Source of the DNA: Blattamonas nauphoetae | Lineage: Eukaryota > Preaxostyla > Oxymonadida | DNA: 64,000 bases | Assembly: GCA_033064195.1 (NCBI GenBank) | Contig: JARBJD010000080.1 | Location: 186,001-250,000, forward strand | Reading direction: 5' to 3' | Shown here: piece after piece, positions 31,901-41,609 of the stretch | Position numbering within the stretch: position 1 is the stretch's first letter | Layout: each line of letters opens with the position of its first letter | The notes under the pieces: model-generated | The model's database searches: none | Told to the model about the DNA's origin: nothing | Seen by the model: the letters and a program-made list of their open reading frames with translations, nothing else | Made by a program: the position numbers and the translations under genes

Positions 31901-34900
31901 GCTGACAGTCGATTCGGACACGCAGATAACAGTCGTGTTCAATGCTGGGCTCTCGGAGACCTCGACTGTGTTGGAATATGAAGGCGAATATGAAATTCAG
32001 GCTGTGTCTGGTCCTTCTGAATCGTTCATCAATGCCGGGGTGAAGTTCACAGTGCCACCACCCCCGATCATCACATCAGCCTCGACAGAACTGGACACGA
32101 GTCGGAACACTCACTTCAAGGTTCTCCTGACTGGAAAGGACTTGATCGCAGGAACAGTTTGGAAGATGAAACTGACAGGCCGAGACGATGAGATCCCAGT
32201 TGAAATCACAGCAGCCACAAATGGCGAGTCGGAATGGGTGAAAGCGGGAGGACAGAACGAGATCGAATTCGACAAAGCATACACCATCGCTTCTCTCACG
32301 AAATCATCCGACGCTTCTGAACACATTTTGAGCAATGGTGTGTCGTTCACTACTCCTGCTGGCTCGATACTAACGGGCGTTTCAGCCAATCTGAATCCAT
32401 CGAACTTGAACGAAGCAATTCTAATTCTCACAGCAGAAAGAACTGCCACAGGTGACCTCACTCTGGGTGTGTTTGACACAGCTGATCTTCAGGAAACAGC
32501 ACTTTCGGTCGGGGTTGTCTCCTTCAGCGTCTCAACCACTCCAACCACGACAACTCTGTCAGTCGTGGTTTATCAATCAGACAAGCTGGCCTATGGGAAA
32601 ACGTTCAAAGTGAAGACGCTCTCGTCGCCAGCAATCTCTTTCGCCTGTTCATCTGTCTTGTTTCAAGTGCCTGCTGCTCCAGCTCGACTGACCAAGGCCT
32701 CCGCGGCTCTTGTTGGAACAGCCAAAACTTCAGTTCAAGTGTCGATGGAGGGCCAAGAACTCCCAGCTGGAAAAGCCTTCTCGATTGTTGTGAAAGAGAT
32801 GGAGGGAGGAGTGGTGAAGGCAGATGCAACGCCGATCACACTGTCAGGAACGATTGGAGGATCGAGTGGACTGGTGACGTCGTGTTCTGCATCAGCTGAG
32901 ATCTATGGAAAGACAGGGACGGTCGAATATGGGAAGAAGTATCAGATTGTGTCGCTGACAGCTGATGATAAGACTGGAGTTGCTGACTCGACTGCTCGCT
33001 TCGAGGTGCCAGTGTCGCCGTGCCGAGTTGAAGGGACAGGAGTGCGACTATTGAATGGAGGAAAGACGGAAGTCAGTGTTGTCGTCACTGGAGTCTCGTT
33101 CTCGTCATCCATCGCTGAAGTGACAGTTAAACGAGGCTCGACTCTGATCAACTCGAAATCGGTGAAATTCATCTCGCCAACACAAATTGACGTCAAGTTC
33201 GGGACAGGCGTCACAGAAAGCACATCATCACTCGCATTCGAAGCGGAGTATGAAATCATTGCCGTGTCTGGCTTGTCTGAATCGTTTATCAATGCTGGAG
33301 TGAAGTTTACCGTCCCTTCAGCCCCCCTACTCCTCTCAGCTTCGACGAAACTCGACACAACTCGGAACACTCACTTCAAAGTAGTCGTGGATGGAAAGAA
33401 TCTCACGCCTGGATCGAGTTGGATCATGAAACTGAAAGGCCGAAACGAGGAGATCTCAGTGACAATGACGGACACCGAAAATGGTTCATCGGAATGGGTG
33501 AAAGCGGGAGGACAGAATGAAATCGAGTTCGGCAAAACATATATCATCGCTTCTCTCACGAAATCGTCCGATCCTTCTGAGCACATTTTGAGCAATGGTG
33601 TATCGTTCACTACTCCTGCTGGTCCGACTCTGACCCACATTTCAGCGGATCTGGATCCATCGAACCTGAACGACACTATTCTGACACTGACAGCCGAAAG
33701 AACTGCCGCGGGTGACCTCACTGTGGCAGTGTTCGATGCAGCCGATTCGACCCAGAAATCCATTACACTTGGCTCAGTCTCCTTTCCTAAATCAACCACT
33801 CCAGTCTCCTCGACGATCTCAGTCGTGATTCGTCCATCTGGGAAGCTGGCGTATGGAGGGACTTACAAAGTGAAGACTCTCTCTTCTTCATCGTTGATTG
33901 TCTCGCACTCCTCTCCCTCTTTCAGACTCCCCTCTCTCCTCCAAACGGCTTCATGTGTTTTGGGACTCGAGAATCCATCTGTCCTCACAATCACCATTTC
34001 TGGAATCGGCCATCCGCCAGACACGCCGTTCAAACTGACAATCGACGAGATCGGCGAGGACAACAACACGATGGGATCACCATTCACAGTGGATGGAACA
34101 TTCTCGGCGAAGATTGGAGACACGACCCACACTCTCGTGACCGTCTCCACTTCATCCACACTCCGGCAAGGAAAGCGGTACGAAATCACGAAATGTGATG
34201 TGACGAATTTCAAAACTTATTTGGATGGGCGAGTGTTCTTCGCTGTCCCTCGACCTCCTGTCCTCACTGATGTCCCATTCTCATTCGCCTCGTCCGCAAA
34301 CACTTCGTTCAGTCTGGTTTTGGAGGGAACTGACCTTCCAGCTGGAGAGACGTTCCTGGTCACGCTGAAAGACTTCCCAACTCCGATCGAAGTGACATTT
34401 GAGACAACGACAACAGGATTGTCGGCTGAACTGCCGCTCGGCTGGTCGGACAGCCTCAAATTCAACAAAAGTTACATCCTCCTCACTGTTGTGCACAAAG
34501 AACTCTCATCGATCTCGATTCCATGCGTTGGTCTCGTGCTCGACACAGGAACTCAGCCGAATCCTCTGATTCTGTTCGTCGATAGTCATTCCACAGCTGA
34601 GTCTCGTCTCTGTGGCGACGAAGTCCGTCCGTGTCCCACAATCGAAGTGGCGTGGGAGATCTTCACGGCGTATTCTTCGCAGCGGCTCACACTCAAATTG
34701 ATCACGCAATCTTCACTCACGTCAGCAATTGCTCTTGCGATGGGAAGTGTTGTGAAAATGGAGACTGGCGATGTCTCCACACCGACTCTGACTGTTCCTT
34801 CGTCTGCGTCGTCTGGAGACCAGGCTGGGCTGGTTTCGATTGCTGGCACGCTCGAAATGAAAGAAATCAACATCGATGTTGAAGTGGACGATGTGTCGTT

Positions 34901-36668
34901 TGTTCTGTTTGATGTGAAGGAGGGGAAACTGGTGTTGGACACAGTGCACATCACTGGGATCTCCACGCCGAGCGAGGCAGTGGATGGAATTGAGGGTCTG
35001 TGTGAGTGGGAGACTGGTCTGATCAAACTGCACGACAGCATCTGCAACCTGACGTCGTGTGTCCTGTCGTCGATTGTGATGGGAGAGATTTGGATGGAGA
35101 ACAGCAACGTTTCGCTGACATCGACGCTGATTCTGAACAACGGACAGCACTACTCGCAGTTCCCTTCGGCTCAGCAGGATGTGCGATGCCACTCGGGCGA
35201 GCTGTCGATCGTGCCGTCGGGTGAGGCGGAGAAGCATCATTGGGTGTCGTCGTCGCTGGACTGTGTGGTTCGTCTGAATGGGATTGAGCTGCCCTCACCG
35301 CACTTTGTGCCTTCGATCGATGGAAAGAAGTGCACAAGCACGATGGAGTCGAGGAAGGACCAGTTCGCAGTGTCAATTGTTGGGACGATGCTCCTTCCCT
35401 GCAATCTGTCTCTGGGTGTGTCTGTCACTCCGAAACCCACCAAATCAAACGATCTTCTGCTCATCCCACTCTCATCGATGAAAACGACATTGTGGAACGA
35501 AACCCACATTTCACTCTCCATCCCCTCGTCGTCTCTGAAGAGGTTGGACAACACTTTGGAATGGAAAGCCTCGCTCGTCTTTGGAAATGAGAAGCAGACC
35601 GACGCTTTCGTATTGCTGCCGAGTTTGGAAGACCGAAAGTCGCTGGCATTCCAAAAGTCTCTTCCGTGGCTGATTCCTGTGATTGCCTGCTCTGTGCTGT
35701 TTGTACTCGTCATCGTTGTTGTTATTGTTTTGATCCACCGTCGACAGCAGAAGAAGAAGAACCCCAAAATGGATTCTGAGAAGCTCCTCGACCATCAAGA
35801 ACTGGCGGAAGTTGAAATCAAGATTGAAGAATACGTGGGAGACAAGACAACACACGGAATGATTGGGTTGAAGAGCGACGAAGACGGGAAGGAAGGAATC
35901 TCTCACAACAGCCAGCTCCCAACTGAGAAAGGGGAAGACGATGAGGAGAAGCCGGAGCAAGTGATGGTTGATCCTGTGGAGGGGATGAAGTGTGAGGGAG
36001 CGTTTCCGATTGAAGTGGTGGATGGAGTGGACACGCTGCATCACCGACTGCATCAAGGAAATGGGATCAGGGGAGAGAAGAGGAGAGAGATTGAGCGGAA
36101 GATTGTGCTGGGAATGATTCGGATGGTTGAGGAAAGGACGCAACTCGAAGCGATCGCAAGAATCTCACCTCACTGGATTATTCTGAACAGAGATGACGAG
36201 ATCTTCATCCGAATGCAGACCGAGCTGAACAAGACGAAAGAGCAGAACAACCCTTCGAACCCTCAACCATCCATGCAGTCATTCACAAGCCCACTGGCGA
36301 GAGACGGCATCGAAGAAATCCGCTGGCGAGCACCTGAACAAGGAGAGAAGGAAGGAGAACTGAACGAAAAGGTGGACGAAACGAAAGCGATGGTTTTTCG
36401 GCTCGGCCTGGTCTTGTGGGAAGTTGAGACTGGTTCTGTGCCCTTCGGGGAGCTGGACGCGGTGAGTGCGCATCGCCATTTGGCAGCTGGAAATCCGCTT
36501 CCGTCTCGAAAGGTCGCCGACATGGGTCTGCGCGAGGTGATCTCACAGTGCCTCGCTGTTGACCCTGACCACCGACTATCACTCCAGCTGATTCTGTCCA
36601 CACTCGACGAGCCGCAGAAACTGGCGATGGACGATGGTGGGCAGAATGGAGGAATCGTCCAGTACTGA
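28941..36668 (+). CDS. Receptor-like surface protein with beta-helix, Ig-like repeats and pseudokinase tail
   Basis: One frame gives 2575 residues. It starts with a signal peptide (MLLTFHFILFGILLPSAA). Residues 90-580 form a beta-helix region with DHGGAI and TKDGGA turns. Residues 590-1870 hold about a dozen 90-110-residue Ig/IPT-like modules. These include a four-module block of about 422 residues that repeats nearly three times (PAAPARLTGA, PAAPARLTKA). A second beta-helix segment starts at LFVDSHSTAESRLCGDE. A membrane helix (WLIPVIACSVLFVLVIVVV) lies near residue 2242, followed by HRRQQKKKN. The cytoplasmic tail resembles a protein kinase C-lobe with RWRAPEQ, a VFRLGLVLWEVETGSVPF helix and DPDHRLSL, but the HRD-equivalent reads SPHWIILNRDD and no DFG is seen. 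A pseudokinase-type surface receptor or adhesin is the best reading. No introns are needed, and it lies 196 bp after the RRM gene on the same strand. Confidence 0.9.
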   Translation: MLLTFHFILFGILLPSAATPTSLYHSTSNTSHLSHYLRHLDLNTSTNQNSHGTEVTLPTGLFHSKNLQLHSTMLHISGSQTTITQTTNTSNFEIDDLSKKEINRQRNEPPIIFDVWNSTFCVDNVKLVSNIQNSAISLIRCSSFVITHSEIVSCSEICPFVVGSSGLGSSTSISIISCQHTSSSGLSSLLPLVTGPTRSFPSKHTNSNEEAMEDTFGAGTVSISGSGLSIDATHFVVGTGPLFDFGHFSGDSVDLAVECVVSLSASHLVNATSTRDSSFSVARRMSLTQRLVGSSVTRSTNHFSGTSGIDLNWGADTLVLNCSFSHIVTNAAPAPVTEPPTPSDTSDLYYHTKESTRVYHISGLLYTHKPVWIESSTFNTLSKDHGGAIFIQDNKGHVVIKHSTFTICRATKDGGAIETIFSGDSGNTGKYDLTIFDCQFSKNTAVGIGGHFVAQFYTQTTIAQCTFADSRATNSNPLTQNTAVNIIFSGPSRIDNCTVSNNEGQKSGGMFVLMPLEGGTVDLTDVLFLNNICTYATESARITDFGLSAGTGTFTAYDCFSTSTLPRSGVLKTDKTPFSVPSVLPALVGPSITQIVVEKQVSPAGTGFVVAVKMEGMFTGTTRKYDVTLKSSTGTMIETKGVSFDRTGATITLPMSTSSTTSLVPSTNYIIINVKRSAAQSASNVFSVGSIQEPDWTFWYHTPESRADNLNGMSFETPSGPALTSVTAKLNPTNLNQVILTLYAERVATGPLTLIVFDTSDGAETPITVGTVSFATTPTSKVETTTTISVHPSGKLAYGKTYKVKSIKSTVQVLTVGSVSFSVPAAPARLTGATASLDGLNKTFVKLSMEGQQFPAGKAFSIVVKEMEGNVVKANAPSITLSGSIDGSIGLVTSCSASVEIYGKADTIEYGKKYQIVSLTANGKAGVADSTASFTVPDSPCRIEGPATPSLKGAQTEVSVILTGVSLSSSITAVIAKKGLAQISSTSLTVDSDTQITVVFNAGLSETSTVLEYEGEYEIQAVSGPSESFINAGVKFTVPPPPIITSASTELDTSRNTHFKVLLTGKDLIAGTVWKMKLTGRDDEIPVEITAATNGESEWVKAGGQNEIEFDKAYTIASLTKSSDASEHILSNGVSFTTPAGSILTGVSANLNPSNLNEAILILTAERTATGDLTLGVFDTADLQETALSVGVVSFSVSTTPTTTTLSVVVYQSDKLAYGKTFKVKTLSSPAISFACSSVLFQVPAAPARLTKASAALVGTAKTSVQVSMEGQELPAGKAFSIVVKEMEGGVVKADATPITLSGTIGGSSGLVTSCSASAEIYGKTGTVEYGKKYQIVSLTADDKTGVADSTARFEVPVSPCRVEGTGVRLLNGGKTEVSVVVTGVSFSSSIAEVTVKRGSTLINSKSVKFISPTQIDVKFGTGVTESTSSLAFEAEYEIIAVSGLSESFINAGVKFTVPSAPLLLSASTKLDTTRNTHFKVVVDGKNLTPGSSWIMKLKGRNEEISVTMTDTENGSSEWVKAGGQNEIEFGKTYIIASLTKSSDPSEHILSNGVSFTTPAGPTLTHISADLDPSNLNDTILTLTAERTAAGDLTVAVFDAADSTQKSITLGSVSFPKSTTPVSSTISVVIRPSGKLAYGGTYKVKTLSSSSLIVSHSSPSFRLPSLLQTASCVLGLENPSVLTITISGIGHPPDTPFKLTIDEIGEDNNTMGSPFTVDGTFSAKIGDTTHTLVTVSTSSTLRQGKRYEITKCDVTNFKTYLDGRVFFAVPRPPVLTDVPFSFASSANTSFSLVLEGTDLPAGETFLVTLKDFPTPIEVTFETTTTGLSAELPLGWSDSLKFNKSYILLTVVHKELSSISIPCVGLVLDTGTQPNPLILFVDSHSTAESRLCGDEVRPCPTIEVAWEIFTAYSSQRLTLKLITQSSLTSAIALAMGSVVKMETGDVSTPTLTVPSSASSGDQAGLVSIAGTLEMKEINIDVEVDDVSFVLFDVKEGKLVLDTVHITGISTPSEAVDGIEGLCEWETGLIKLHDSICNLTSCVLSSIVMGEIWMENSNVSLTSTLILNNGQHYSQFPSAQQDVRCHSGELSIVPSGEAEKHHWVSSSLDCVVRLNGIELPSPHFVPSIDGKKCTSTMESRKDQFAVSIVGTMLLPCNLSLGVSVTPKPTKSNDLLLIPLSSMKTTLWNETHISLSIPSSSLKRLDNTLEWKASLVFGNEKQTDAFVLLPSLEDRKSLAFQKSLPWLIPVIACSVLFVLVIVVVIVLIHRRQQKKKNPKMDSEKLLDHQELAEVEIKIEEYVGDKTTHGMIGLKSDEDGKEGISHNSQLPTEKGEDDEEKPEQVMVDPVEGMKCEGAFPIEVVDGVDTLHHRLHQGNGIRGEKRREIERKIVLGMIRMVEERTQLEAIARISPHWIILNRDDEIFIRMQTELNKTKEQNNPSNPQPSMQSFTSPLARDGIEEIRWRAPEQGEKEGELNEKVDETKAMVFRLGLVLWEVETGSVPFGELDAVSAHRHLAAGNPLPSRKVADMGLREVISQCLAVDPDHRLSLQLILSTLDEPQKLAMDDGGQNGGIVQY

Positions 36669-37618
36669 TTGAAGATCACAGTTCAATGTCAGATCACGCA
36701 CAATACCTTTCAATCATGGTGAATTTTCATTCATCATCATCATCATTTTAAATTCACAACACATCTTCTTTTCATCATCGAACGTCAGAACACAACATCT
36801 TGATTTCATTCACTCCCAAGCAATCTTCATTCACTCATCACCAAAGTCTTTCTTGCCACCACCTGCAACACATCATCATCCGATCGTCACACCTCCACAC
36901 ACGTGACACACAATTGATTCATCTTCATTCCGCGCGTTTCCATTTTCTTTGTATCGCTCCATTCCTACCTTTCAACTGGATGGTTCGCTCATCAACACTC
37001 AACAAAATTCTATATATCACTGCTTCTTTTGATTCATTAGCAACTTCATCTGTTGTGGGTCCAAAACATCAAAATATTGGATCGATTGGACGAGGAAGGA
37101 CCTGCCTCGGTCTCTTTCTTCAGAGACACTGCGGGAATGCACATGCTGTTCCCTTTGTCTCGCTCACTCCGCCCAATCTGCACAACTCGACACTCGTCAC
37201 GTGATTGACTCTCAACATCTGTATTCTCCTCATTTTGTCTAGCCAGGTCTCTTCAGTTCGATCACATCACTTTTTGACCATTCTTTCGTTTGATAGTCAG
37301 TTCAGTTCAGTCTTGGTTTGTCACACTTTTGCTTTCCTGTCCCAGAATTCTTCTTTTGTCTGGGTCAGGCACGTGTCTTGCTTGTGTTGGGCCCACAGCC
37401 TGACATTTTCTCAACCTGCGTGCACATCTCGATGGAAGTCGGGAGGAAGTGCCATTCATATCGTCCACTTCCAACTGGATTTGGATTCTTCATTCGGTTG
37501 AGATTTGTGACGTCATTTTCACTGTTTTTCCTGATTTTGCGAGTCAACTGTATTCTTTTCTAAACAAGTCATTTCTTCAATTGCCGAAAACACATAAATA
37601 GAGAAGATAGCTGTGATG
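36669..37618. other. Intergenic, with a short CAT microsatellite
   Basis: Downstream of the receptor gene lies a CAT/TCA run near 36731-36748 and low-complexity CA-rich DNA. Open frames here are short and show no domain. I see no gene, RNA or repeat end before the transposon starting at 37619. Confidence 0.4.
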
Positions 37619-37783
37619 ATTTCATCAGTGGGTCAACGACCAAACGCAAACTGCAATCTCGAGTTAATTATGGCTTGATCTCATTGTTGACTCGAGAACT
37701 GTTTATCTTTTGGTTTGGTTTTCATCAAACCAATAATACTGTGAATATGTTGGGATAATGAGAGGATAATGATGAATACCATG

Positions 37784-38083
37784 TTAGATCTTCTTTTTTT
37801 CAGATGTCTTTTTTTGAGATTTTGGCTTCTCGGGATTTTTCTGTAGTGGAGGTAGAATCCCCAAAACGGGGGCACGGAGTGTACGTTTGTGACTCGTTTT
37901 AGTTTTGTCCAATGTACTATTATCTGCCTCCAATTTAGTCCTCATGGCTGCGATCACGTCGTGATCGACAGCAGGGACGATCCCATTCTCCAGACGCTTC
38001 ACGACCAAGCCTGCTGCATTGAAGGCTGAACGTATTTGCATTGGTGTCGATGATTTTTGAAAGGCACAAGTCGCCACACACAA
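37784..38083 (-). pseudogene. C-terminal part of the DDE transposase in a shifted frame
   Basis: This frame encodes ATCAFQKSSTPMQIRSAFNA and a charged tail rich in Lys. The pattern of an Ala/Ser helix followed by an IRSAFxAAG helix is the usual end of DDE_1-type transposases. It directly follows the main transposase frame within the same inverted-repeat element. Confidence 0.55.
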
Positions 38084-38118
38084 TAATCGTTCGATCGAAT
38101 CGTTTGCATTTTTTCTTC

Positions 38119-39228
38119 TTATATCGTTGATTGTTCGTTTCCATAGTCCAAAGATCCCCAGTCACATGGTTGCGTCAAATGAGATGTATTAGGAGGTAGA
38201 AGCAGGAGGAGAATATTGTGCTTGTTGAGTTCTTTTTGAACCTCGTCGGTGGTGTGTACCTTGCATCCATCTGTGAGGAGGACAGCTGTCTGCTCGAAAA
38301 GGCCTGTATCCTGCCGTCGTCTCTGGACGGCAGGAACCAATACCAATCGAATCCACTCGAGGAATATTGCAGAATCCACCCATTGAGATGACGCCAGCTT
38401 TATTAGGCAATCACGGCCGTGTACAACACCAATCATCCCCATTTCGAGGGTATCAACATCTTTTCCAACAACAAAGAATGGTATTTCTGTGCTGCCGTCC
38501 AAACACAAATGCGGAACGATGGTCAAAGCTGATTCGGATCGAGCAATTGGGAAGTGGCTTTGACTCTTTTGATGAATAGGAAGGAAATATTTTTGTGAAG
38601 AGGCATCTTCGTGAGCGTGATATTGTGATTCATCTGTATGGAAAATGAAACTGTATGGAATTGTGTTGGTGATTTTTTCTAGATCATTTTCATACCGACT
38701 GAGGTGTTCCGGATCCGCTTTCATGCGGTAAATGTCGCGAGGTTCGATCGTACCATAATATATTTCTGTCTGATTCCTTTCTAGCAGCCTGATGTGGTAG
38801 CTTTCCGAAACTAGAAACCCAAATCTGTCAAACAGATATTTCTTTAAATCCGCAATCTTCCATGGTTCACTCGTAGATCCTGCCTCCATCATTTTCTGGA
38901 CAACTTCCTTCTCTTGACCTGATGTGAGTAGTTGGTTAGGTTTGTTCTTTTGCTTATTTTCATCACATTGTTCCTTGGCACGACTCACAGTCGATGCATC
39001 CACACCTAGCGCAAAGGCAATGTGCGCCCCGTGGAGTTTTGACAAAGTTGGTATCCGCTCGACACGTTGAAGGAACCAACGAACTCTTGATATGTTCGAT
39101 TCGTGCTTACGATCCTTGACTTCTGTAAAGAGTGTTTCAATGATGATCGTGGGAAAGATGTCCTTTAAACTTTCCAGGAATCTTTCTTTGTTTATTTCGA
39201 GGTTCTTGCCGCTCTTAATTTTTGGCAT
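38119..39228 (-). CDS. DDE transposase (pogo/Tc1-mariner type), frame-broken at its end
   Basis: From the ATG at 39228 (MPKIKSGKNLEINKERF) the frame gives 369 residues. The N-terminal third holds helix-turn-helix-like DNA-binding helices (FALGVDASTVSRAKEQCD). The catalytic core shows IFHTDESQYHAH, LLTDGCKVHTTDEV and LTQPCDWG. The second and third acidic residues (Asp, Asp) are 35 residues apart, as in DDE_1/pogo-type transposases. The frame stops soon after the third Asp. The expected C-terminal helices (CAFQKSSTPMQIRSAFNAAG) appear in another minus-strand frame at 37784-38083, so the gene carries at least one frameshift and is probably inactive. Confidence 0.75.
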   Translation of the reverse strand: MPKIKSGKNLEINKERFLESLKDIFPTIIIETLFTEVKDRKHESNISRVRWFLQRVERIPTLSKLHGAHIAFALGVDASTVSRAKEQCDENKQKNKPNQLLTSGQEKEVVQKMMEAGSTSEPWKIADLKKYLFDRFGFLVSESYHIRLLERNQTEIYYGTIEPRDIYRMKADPEHLSRYENDLEKITNTIPYSFIFHTDESQYHAHEDASSQKYFLPIHQKSQSHFPIARSESALTIVPHLCLDGSTEIPFFVVGKDVDTLEMGMIGVVHGRDCLIKLASSQWVDSAIFLEWIRLVLVPAVQRRRQDTGLFEQTAVLLTDGCKVHTTDEVQKELNKHNILLLLLPPNTSHLTQPCDWGSLDYGNEQSTI

Positions 39229-39315
39229 GCTATTTTTTTTCGGAGAAATCAACGATCAATCCACTATAACTCAGAAATTGTTGTTTGCGTTTTATCGTTA
39301 ACCCACTGATGAAAT

Positions 39316-39785
39316 GGTACGATCCTTGGATCCTGATTTAAGTGTTTTTATGGGATGATCACTCTTCAGTGATCGACAATGTATATTTCATGTGAATTGT
39401 GTCCAAATGGATAATAAAAGACTGTACTCTCACGACTCAATGAAGATGGGGAGATCAATCCACAGTCGGTTTGGTAAAACTACAAGACCAACGGAAGCAT
39501 TGTTTTCCAAAACATCCACCATTTCACGACTTGTATCAATCGTTCATTTTCTAAGAAGATACACATAGAATCACAAGATCTGTCTTCACATCGTCTTCGA
39601 AATATTCCATTCGCACTTCGACAACTTTTTTTATCTATGTTTTCAAAATCAACAACGAAAGAGTTTAGAGTGTGAAATGATAAAAAGTGCCCAACGGTCG
39701 CTGTGCTACCATCCGAATTGAGTTAAATTAAAAATGAAATGGAGAAATGTGATTGGAAACAGGAGCAACCAAAATGAGTGTGATA
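39316..39785. other. AT-rich stretch, nothing recognised
   Basis: Between the DDE transposon and the next element there are only short, unstructured open frames. The DNA is AT rich with no inverted repeats or RNA gene that I can see. Confidence 0.4.
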
Positions 39786-40007
39786 GTGGCGTCACCAATT
39801 TGTTCCATGTCAACAATTAGTACTTTTTTCTGACATTATCACTTTTGGTCAAACAAAGAAAAAACTCAAATTGTTAGAATTTTCCTCCCACTGGATCCCG
39901 AGAAAACCTCAAAATACGTTATACAGCTAAACGCCACACAATCTCCAAACTTTTGACGATTATTTTTCCATATCCAGACATCCATTTGAGACCGAAGAAA
40001 AAGCAGT
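39786..40007. mobile_element. Left half of a TA-type palindromic element
   Basis: The sequence starts TA then GTGGCGTCACCAATTTGTTC and continues through GGTCAAACAAAG and GATCCCGAGAAAACCTCAAA, the same order as the left arms of the elements at 45629 and 44692. The right arm is absent; the match ends near 40007, just before a zinc-finger transposase fragment. It is therefore a truncated copy. Confidence 0.55.
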
Positions 40008-40145
40008 ATTTTCGGAACCATATCCAGGGGTTAGAGGGCTGAGCACAATGCGGCAGAGGGTGATCACCGTCGCCTATTTGGGCGTTTCGAAAACGCCCTC
40101 AATGTCTATCTCTGCCTTATTTCTCGTTCAAACGACACCAAGAAG

Positions 40146-40699
40146 ATGCAGCAAAACACACAAACACCACCAACAATCTCAGACGTTCATCAACCAGATG
40201 ACGAACTCGTACGTCTAGTCATGAAGCCAGATGAAGATTCAGATCATGATGAGACTCTAGAACAGTCATTGGACCCGACACCACATCAAAAAAATCAATA
40301 AGTACGCCCATCCGTACCCAAAGTGGATCATTGACAGTGAATACCTGAACGAGAATGGGCACTCTCGCTTCTTCTTGGAAGTAAATGAAGATATGTGCAA
40401 CATCTGCTTCAAACATAGAAGTGAACTGACCAAATCCCGGGATGAGTTTGTCTCAATCTCTGCTCTCCCCCAGCATGTGAAGACTCTTCGGGGTCATCTC
40501 TCGACCATCATTCATAGGAGGGCACTTGAACTGGAGAAAACCGAAGGAAAACCACAGACATTACCTTTTCCACCTGCCCACAAGCAAGCGATTGCAAAAA
40601 AGAGGGCGAACGAAATCAGGGCCGTCAACTACGTCGCACACCACTATATGCCCTGTTCACAATTCAAATCATTGACAAAATCAGCTGAATCTGGCTACT
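40146..40699 (+). pseudogene. N-terminal fragment of a zinc-finger (hAT-type) transposase
   Basis: After an acidic leader from the ATG at 40146 (MQQNTQTPPTISDVHQPDDE), the frame changes near 40300. The second frame then encodes PYPKWIIDSEYLNENG, MCNICFKHRSELTK and LPQHVKTLRGHLSTIIHRRA. The Cys-x2-Cys pair followed by His residues before a Ala/Leu-Glu helix fits a BED/TTF-type zinc finger found at the start of hAT-like transposases. The catalytic part is missing. Upstream sequence CAGGGGTTAGAGGGCTG at about 40026 could be a terminal repeat, but no partner was found. Confidence 0.45.
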
Positions 40700-41609
40700 A
40701 ATCCTTATTTCGTATCCCAATCACATATCTCCGAAAACAGAAAATTCTGGACTATTGCTCATGCGTTAGACATTCAGTAGAACAATATTCCATCAGCGAA
40801 CACGTCCCAACCCACTCCAGTATCACTTATTCTGGACACTTCCACAGATACCACGTCAACTTGTGTTTTATGCGTGAACATTCGTTTCGTATCAAAATGT
40901 GGAAAAGTGGAAACCAGATTGGCTGGATACACAGACCGGGATATTGACACATCTATGAATGACATCCAATACGCAAAAACGCTGAAAGAGAAGAGAGATG
41001 AGCTAAAAGAAGGAGAGAAAAGAGAGTGGTCAAAAAAAGACAACTGACGAGGTAAGGTGACAGAAAACATCCAAAATAACTCGGAAGAGTGTAAATGTGA
41101 AGGATTGGAAAAATCAAACGATAAAACCTAACATGAGAAAAAAGGGCAAACGATGAGATATCAAAAAGTGAAAAATCGGAGAGGCACCAAAAGGCGATTC
41201 CGAGCGAAATGAAGTGTAAAAACGTCACAAGTGAGAAAAAGATGCGCTGAAGAGGATACCAGAGACAGCACATCCACATTTTTACATAAGCGGCGAAAAA
41301 AAGTACAAATCATGGTGGGTTGGATCAAACTTTTTTTTCGAAAGTGTTTTTTCGCAAAGATTTCCCCATCCAAAATGATGATCTAGTTGTGTGAAGTCAT
41401 CCACAATAAGTTTGAGACATGTCGTGGTAAATGGTGGTGAAATCTGAATTTCAACTTTTTCTACTTTTTTTACCAAAGTTCGGGATGTAGCGCCACGAAT
41501 TCATATCCGATTTTAACTTTAGATTGTTTTGATCGATGACTCACATCATCCTCGATATTGTAGAAGTTTGCTCAGAGATTTACGAAGTGGTTCTCAAGTT
41601 GGATTCCCA
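40700..41609. other. Degraded DNA, no supported gene
   Basis: Several overlapping frames on the minus strand are Phe/Ser rich and look like noise from AT-rich DNA. No terminal repeat or domain was found. The stretch lies between the zinc-finger transposase fragment and the retroelement fossil and may be decayed material from either. Confidence 0.35.

Larger units (their letters stand above)
37619..39315. mobile_element. 1.7-kb pogo/Tc1-mariner-type DNA transposon
   Basis: Imperfect inverted termini of about 45 bp share ATTTCATCAGTGGGT, then CAAACGCAAACTGCAAT-like sequence, and enclose a minus-strand transposase. The exact outer boundary is unsure: the repeat match begins at ATTTCATC, while Tc1-type elements often start at CAG. 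A clean TA duplication is not obvious. The ends are moderately diverged from each other, so the copy is probably old. Confidence 0.7.

Noticed and set aside
34586-36679. Several minus-strand frames opposite the receptor gene
   Set aside because: Antisense by-products of a long GC-richer coding region, without domains.
40774-41373. Minus-strand Phe/Ser-rich frames that could be membrane proteins
   Set aside because: Composition follows from AT-rich degraded DNA and frames overlap at random; no topology or motif stands out.
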